Below are positions 7,135-10,639 of a stretch of DNA of 10,639 nucleotides, piece by piece. The notes beneath the pieces are model-generated. The model had not been told where the DNA came from and did not search any database. It was given only the letters and a program-made list of their open reading frames with translations. This DNA is from Coriobacteriales bacterium. Its GTDB lineage: Bacteria; Actinomycetota; Coriobacteriia; Coriobacteriales; UBA8131. The stretch is taken from assembly GCA_031282085.1 (NCBI GenBank), contig JAITEK010000114.1, positions 1-10,639 of the forward strand, in the 5' to 3' direction. The position numbers and the translations under genes were made by a program. Numbering within the stretch: position 1 is the stretch's first letter; each line of letters starts with the position of its first letter.

Positions 7135-9776
7135 CGCCGAGGTGTTTGCGACGGCGTTTGTTGGGGCGCTTGTTGAGGTGTCTGTTGGGACGCCTGTTGT
7201 GCCATTGATGTTTGTGGCGGTGGCGGCGCCTGTGTAAGCGGTGCGCCTTGTGGAGGTGGCGATACCTGCGTAAACGCCGTCCCCTGTGGGGGTAGTGGCG
7301 TCTGCGCAAGCGGCGCCCCCTGCGCAAGCGGGGCTCCTGCTGGCGCGGAATCCAACTCAAAACGCTTGACGGCGAAGTTATACAAGGCGCTGAAGCCGAA
7401 GCAGATGATGCCTCCGCCGATGAAGGCAACCACCCTCATGAGGGAATCCAGGTCGCGGATGTCGTAGGTGACCAGCTTTAAGACGCTCAACAGCACAAGG
7501 ACAAGGCCGTAAAGCCGCAGCGCCTTACAGCGGGACCAGAATCCCAGGATGACGATTACCAAAGCGATGGACATGGCGGCAAGGCTGAGCGAATAGGCAT
7601 GCTCAAACCAATCTGTCAGGTTGCCGATGAGCGCCAGGAAAAGCGCCGTGATGGCCAAGGCGCTGAGTATCTCGATGTTTGAGCGGGGGCGGGGCAGCGC
7701 GGGGTTGCGCGCCGCCAACGCCGCGGTTTGGGCAAGTCTGCGTATGCGCTCAAGCAGGATGGTGAAGCAGACAAGCGCGGCAAGGACGTTGAGCAGGGTG
7801 CTGACCAGCAGGGTGTTGCTGAGCGCGATCTCAAAGGAGGCGAGCAATATGACGACGAACTCGTTTATCCTGAAGAACAGAGGGGGCTGGTCTTTCTTGA
7901 GGACCAGCATGATAAGAAGCAGCGCGGAGCAGAGCAGGAAAAGCAGCGCGGGTGTGTAGGTCTGCTGCAGGAGGAGCAGGTTGGGAGCAAGCAGGATGTC
8001 GGCAAGTGAGACCTGGAACGCGATCACCAAAAGCAGCTTGACCAAGGTGCGGTAGCGCGAGCGCGACTGAGGGCTGAGGTCTCGGTAGCTCAGCCAAACC
8101 AAGGCCAGCGCTACGAGCAGGTAGGCGATTGAAAGCCAGAAAGTCGCAAAGTCCGTGAGCTCCGCAAAGCCGCCGAGGAGCATGAACAGACCATCTGCAC
8201 CCAGGACTATGCGGGCCGCGATGACAAAGGCGCGATTGCCGCTGAGGCGTTTTGCGCCCATGAGCAGCACGGCGAGTACGATGAGGTAACTGAGGGAAGG
8301 GCCGGCTGCGTCCCACCAATAATGGAAGATCAGGTGATACAGGAGGAGTCCTGCGCCTGCCGCCGCCAAAAGCAGCACCGTTACGCTTTCCATCATCTGG
8401 TCAAAGGCCATCCGTTTGCGAAGGAGTATGAGGGTCAGGGAAACAAGCGTAAGCACCAGCAGCGTTACGACGAGCGCCCAGGGGAGCGGTGCGTAAAGGG
8501 AGAGGGCGTTGACGCTGACGCCGTTGAATGTTGTGTAGAGTTGGATGGTGAGCAGGGTGACGTTGAGGAACAAAGCCGCGCCCCAGAGCAGGGTGTTGAG
8601 AACCTGGAGAAGGACCCTGGCTGCGCTGTCCTTTACGCGGACGCATGATACGAACAGAAGGTAGGCAAGGAAGCTGCTGCCAAGGAACTGAACGAGGAAG
8701 GCCGCGGCGATGACGAGAGGAGGCAGCTGCGACTCAAAGCCGCCCGCCGGCGCGAAGAACCTCATCCACATAACAGAGCTGGCGAAGATGGTGAGCGAGA
8801 GTGAGGCGAAAAGCCCGAAGCGGTACATCTTGCGGCAGCAGAATATGTTGCCGCCCGCGATGAGGATCGTGGAGAGCAGTTGGTAGAGGATGAGCACCAG
8901 GAGGCGTGAATCGTCCAGGCCGGCGAGGTAGCCCGCGCACACCGAGAAGATCATGCCCGCGTGCGTGATGACGCCTACCAGCATCGACTGGGACTGGCGG
9001 GTTATCAGCAGCGAGGCCGCTATCCAGACGAGCAGCAGCGCAAAGGCGGGAATCTCGCTGAGCGCGTGGAAGTAGAGGTGCGTGATCATGATGGAGATGA
9101 AGAACGCCCCGCAGCCGGTGCCGAGCAGCGCCTGGGTGAAGTTGTTGGAGTAACGCCTGTTGAGAAGGAAGCCGCCGGCGGTAAGCAGGGCGCTGAGCAG
9201 GAACATCAGGGTTATTTTGATGCTCTCTGAGAAGAAGGGCACAACGAGGAATCCGAGGAAGACGAGCCCCAGGAATACCAGCACGGAAGCGACTATGCCA
9301 AGGATGTTCCGTCCGAAGAGGTTCTCGACGGAGTGCGCCTGCGGCGCTCCGCTGTTTGCCGGCGCTGTTGCCGCTGGCGTTGCCGCTGCCGCTGCTGGCG
9401 CGACGGCGGGTTGAGGTTGATGATAGTGTGGAGGTGGTGGTGCTTGGGTGGGCGCCTGTTGCTGCGGCTGTGGCTGCGGCTGTGGCTGCGGCTGGGGCCG
9501 ATAGGTGGGTTGTGGCTGTGGTGCAAATTGCGCCTGGTACTGAGGTTGTGGTTGGTACTGCCGCTGCTGCGGTTGCACCGGCTGCGGCGTGGGCTGCACC
9601 TGTGGCGGTGCGCCTCTGTCGTTGAGTCCCAGCTGCGCCTGGATCCAGGGGAGCATTTGCGTGAGATAGGTCGTTTGTTCCTTTACCTTGGCGAGGCTAC
9701 TGCTGAGATTCACCAGTACGACGATGATGACAATCGCGGCGATAAACATGAGGGTATCGAACAGAGCTTCAAACAT
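7128..9776 (-). CDS. DUF2339 polytopic membrane protein with Pro/Gln-rich ends
   Basis: A large integral membrane protein of 882 residues. Residues 5-26 form one hydrophobic segment, followed by a short polar helix. Residues about 55-148 are rich in Pro, Gln and Ala, with PQPQ runs. The core (about 152-810) begins ENLFGRNILGIVASVLVFLG and ends DIRDLDSLMRVVAFIGGG, both characteristic of the DUF2339 family, and holds roughly 20-22 further transmembrane segments. Residues 811-882 are a second Pro/Gln-rich tail. The family is widespread but has no established function, so none is assigned; many hydrophobic segments and few charges suggest a membrane scaffold or transport-like role at most. ATG at 9776 is preferred over the in-frame GTG at 9785, because the Shine-Dalgarno sequence would overlap that GTG. 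The gene begins 5 nt after the stop of the HTH gene, implying one operon and translational coupling. The stop codon lies inside the convergent transpeptidase gene. Confidence 0.85.
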   Translation of the reverse strand: MFEALFDTLMFIAAIVIIVVLVNLSSSLAKVKEQTTYLTQMLPWIQAQLGLNDRGAPPQVQPTPQPVQPQQRQYQPQPQYQAQFAPQPQPTYRPQPQPQPQPQPQQQAPTQAPPPPHYHQPQPAVAPAAAAATPAATAPANSGAPQAHSVENLFGRNILGIVASVLVFLGLVFLGFLVVPFFSESIKITLMFLLSALLTAGGFLLNRRYSNNFTQALLGTGCGAFFISIMITHLYFHALSEIPAFALLLVWIAASLLITRQSQSMLVGVITHAGMIFSVCAGYLAGLDDSRLLVLILYQLLSTILIAGGNIFCCRKMYRFGLFASLSLTIFASSVMWMRFFAPAGGFESQLPPLVIAAAFLVQFLGSSFLAYLLFVSCVRVKDSAARVLLQVLNTLLWGAALFLNVTLLTIQLYTTFNGVSVNALSLYAPLPWALVVTLLVLTLVSLTLILLRKRMAFDQMMESVTVLLLAAAGAGLLLYHLIFHYWWDAAGPSLSYLIVLAVLLMGAKRLSGNRAFVIAARIVLGADGLFMLLGGFAELTDFATFWLSIAYLLVALALVWLSYRDLSPQSRSRYRTLVKLLLVIAFQVSLADILLAPNLLLLQQTYTPALLFLLCSALLLIMLVLKKDQPPLFFRINEFVVILLASFEIALSNTLLVSTLLNVLAALVCFTILLERIRRLAQTAALAARNPALPRPRSNIEILSALAITALFLALIGNLTDWFEHAYSLSLAAMSIALVIVILGFWSRCKALRLYGLVLVLLSVLKLVTYDIRDLDSLMRVVAFIGGGIICFGFSALYNFAVKRFELDSAPAGAPLAQGAPLAQTPLPPQGTAFTQVSPPPQGAPLTQAPPPPQTSMAQQASQQTPQQAPQQTPSQTPRRQ
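9462..9497 (-). repeat. 12-bp tandem repeat coding for Pro-Gln run
   Basis: Three 12-bp units (9462-9473, 9474-9485, 9486-9497), CTGCGGCTGTGG on the plus strand with one change in the third, encode PQPQ units in the N-terminal disordered region of the DUF2339 protein. Looser relatives flank them up to about 9600. Such repeats are prone to slippage; the 12-bp period preserves the frame. Confidence 0.75.
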
Positions 9777-9781
9777 AGTAA

Positions 9782-10237
9782 TCACTTCCTACCGGAGTTG
9801 TTGAAGATGGGCATCAGGTCGTCTATCTGGAATGATGACGCGATGCGCCGGTTGTCATGCGTGAGAAGCCGGTAATGCTGTGAGATGTTATTCTGCTGGA
9901 TCACATAATCCTCATTCTCCTCAATCGTTGTCCACCAGACCCTGCTGCCCAGGGTTTTGGGATAGCTGGGACGCCGGGAAGCGTCAAAGGCAAGGGCCAT
10001 AACCATGTCAGTAGGGTTGCCTCCGAATGTTCCGGCCAGCACCTCGCTGTCCTGGAACAGAAAACAGAGCGTAACGCTGCCCGACCATCCAAGGGAGCGC
10101 CGCTCTTTCTCTATATCGACCAGTGTTTTTTTGGAAAGTCCCAGTATCAGGGCCATGTGCTCTTGACTGAGCCCATGCTCGACCCTGACGAGCTTGAGCC
10201 TGCTATCGCAGATTGCTATGAACTGCTTCTTTTCCAC
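9782..10237 (-). CDS. XRE-type helix-turn-helix regulator with uncharacterised C-terminal domain
   Basis: A 151-residue protein. Residues about 14-51 (LKLVRVEHGLSQEHMALILG, then LSKKTLVDIEKERRSLGW) are a Cro/C1-type helix-turn-helix: the SQEHMALILG turn and the LSKKTLVDIEKER recognition helix are clear. The remaining part (about 75-151) contains GSRVWWTTIEENEDYVIQQN, then a segment with HYR and the stretch NRRIASSF; this part is not recognised as a named domain. The start is GTG at 10237, with GGAG 6 nt upstream. The stop at 9784-9782 is 5 nt from the start of the DUF2339 gene, so the two are very likely one transcription unit and this protein is the obvious candidate for its regulator. A GTGTAA-N2-TTACAC palindrome lies 14 nt upstream of the start, consistent with autoregulation. 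It is presumably a dimeric cytoplasmic DNA-binding protein; the signal it senses, if any, is unknown. Confidence 0.85.
   Translation of the reverse strand: MEKKQFIAICDSRLKLVRVEHGLSQEHMALILGLSKKTLVDIEKERRSLGWSGSVTLCFLFQDSEVLAGTFGGNPTDMVMALAFDASRRPSYPKTLGSRVWWTTIEENEDYVIQQNNISQHYRLLTHDNRRIASSFQIDDLMPIFNNSGRK
9786..9791 (-). promoter_or_regulatory. Ribosome binding site fixing the DUF2339 start
   Basis: On the minus strand TAGGAA is followed after 9 nt by ATG at 9776. It lies inside the last codons of the upstream HTH gene, supporting coupled translation, and it rules against the GTG at 9785, which directly abuts it. Confidence 0.6.
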
Positions 10238-10250
10238 AATGCTCCAAAAG

Positions 10251-10264
10251 GTGTAAAATTACAC
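10251..10264. promoter_or_regulatory. Palindrome GTGTAA-N2-TTACAC, candidate operator
   Basis: GTGTAAAATTACAC has perfect 6-bp arms around two bases; with one skipped base, AAA/TTT flanks extend it to about 21 bp. It lies between the probable promoter and the ribosome binding site of the HTH gene, 14 nt before its start codon. AT-rich palindromes of this size are typical targets of XRE dimers, so repression by the adjacent regulator is likely but inferred. Confidence 0.55.
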
Positions 10265-10270
10265 TTTATG

Positions 10271-10305
10271 AGCATATCTTAGCATACCGTGTTGTCCCCC
10301 TGCAA
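10271..10305 (-). promoter_or_regulatory. Tentative promoter of the HTH-DUF2339 operon
   Basis: On the minus strand TTGCAG (10305-10300) and TAAGAT (10281-10276) are separated by 18 bp and could be -35 and -10 boxes; both match the consensus only partly. The -10 region overlaps a direct repeat TATGCT (10286-10281 and 10276-10271), 10 bp apart, one helical turn. A transcript from here would begin just before the palindrome at 10251-10264. Confidence 0.35.
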
Positions 10306-10323
10306 TACCCGTTTATGCTCTCG

Positions 10324-10361
10324 CAAAAGAAGGAAGGAGAGTGTTCCCCTTCCTTCTTTTG
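10324..10361. terminator. Strong intrinsic terminator, bidirectional in form
   Basis: A perfect 14-bp inverted repeat, arms 10324-10337 and 10348-10361, contains AAGAAGGAAGG pairing with CCTTCCTTCTT around a 10-nt loop. Both arms carry A/T runs at the outer end, so either strand yields a hairpin ending in UUUU. It lies 50 bp past the stop of the minus-strand flavoprotein gene and before the HTH promoter, so its main job is probably to end the flavoprotein transcript. The U-tract is short and part of the stem. Confidence 0.75.
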
Positions 10362-10411
10362 AACAGCGCCTTATCCGTTTGGCTCAAGGCACGCGAACAA
10401 AATGTTCGGCT

Positions 10412-10639
10412 TTAAAGCTCGTCGATACTCTGGATACCCGCGGCGTACGCGCCACCTACCCTGCCGAAGGTGATGCAGCGCCCATGGCTGTGACCGGGGA
10501 ATATCGTGGGATAATCCTGCGCGAAGAAGTCTCCGGCCGTGTTGCCCACCGCGTATAAGCCCTCAAACGGCGTGACAAAGTCAGCGGCGATGACCTGCAT
10601 CTTCTCGTTGATGGAAAGCCCGGCGGGGATGGTGAGCAG
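10412..10639 (-). CDS. FAD-dependent fumarate-reductase-like flavoprotein, C-terminal part
   Basis: The last 75 residues of a flavoprotein; the gene continues beyond the right edge of the window. The frame is open from the edge (LLTIPAGLSINEKMQ) to TAA at 10414-10412. The stretch GLYAVGNTAGDFF, then PGHSHGR and ITFGRVGGAYAAG, is the C-terminal FAD-binding signature of the FAD_binding_2 family (fumarate reductase, urocanate reductase and 3-ketosteroid dehydrogenase relatives). These enzymes reduce or dehydrogenate small organic acids or steroids; in anaerobic actinobacteria many serve as terminal reductases with substrates that sequence alone does not reveal. The catalytic residues and any twin-arginine or haem-binding N-terminal part lie outside the window. 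An internal ATG at 10600 is not a start. A terminator follows at 10324-10361. The family is confident; the substrate is unknown. Confidence 0.85.
   Translation of the reverse strand: MLTIPAGLSINEKMQVIAADFVTPFEGLYAVGNTAGDFFAQDYPTIFPGHSHGRCITFGRVGGAYAAGIQSIDEL

Noticed and set aside
9333..9875. 180-codon plus-strand frame rich in Arg, Trp and Leu
   Set aside because: It is the complement of the Pro/Gln low-complexity region of the DUF2339 gene, where composition keeps all frames open.

Overview
The window looks like a chromosomal segment from a high-GC Gram-positive bacterium. The best guess, by inference only, is an actinomycete of the Coriobacteriia (Eggerthella-like). The reasons are the GC-rich coding sequence, a DnaE1-type replicative polymerase with a full PHP metal site, a TrpR-like YerC regulator, a secreted ricin-repeat/L,D-transpeptidase fusion, and the tail of a fumarate-reductase-like flavoprotein of a kind abundant in that class. 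Nothing in the window fixes the species.

Left part, plus strand (1-4513). The window opens inside a VanY-like D,D-carboxypeptidase gene (stop at 297). A 280-bp intergenic stretch follows with no convincing gene but much structure: a ~77-bp multi-hairpin element (334-410), three copies of GCGACACACG (454-521) and a probable -10 box (539-544). Next is yerC (578-865), a small TrpR-fold DNA-binding protein. Its stop codon lies inside a REP-like inverted repeat (859-886). Then comes dnaE (917-4513), the DNA polymerase III alpha subunit.

Middle, plus strand (4573-7134). This gene encodes a large exported protein with a signal peptide, an acidic linker containing 24-bp tandem repeats, four ricin-type beta-trefoils (twelve Q-x-W/F motifs) and a C-terminal YkuD L,D-transpeptidase domain with an intact H...SHGC active site. 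With the carboxypeptidase at the left edge it gives the region a peptidoglycan-remodelling flavour, though dnaE and yerC lie between them.

Right part, minus strand (7128-10639). A short XRE-type HTH gene (10237-9782) is followed 5 nt later by a DUF2339 polytopic membrane protein (9776-7128), almost certainly one operon. The membrane protein has Pro/Gln-rich extensions at both ends and its 3' end overlaps the convergent transpeptidase gene by 7 bp. A GTGTAA-N2-TTACAC palindrome just upstream of the HTH gene is a likely autoregulatory operator. A strong, bidirectional-looking terminator hairpin (10324-10361) separates this operon from a partial minus-strand flavoprotein gene that runs off the right edge.

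No tRNA, rRNA, CRISPR array, complete insertion sequence or phage gene was seen. The most unusual items are the four-trefoil L,D-transpeptidase, the HTH-DUF2339 pair with its palindrome, and the structured intergenic elements around yerC.
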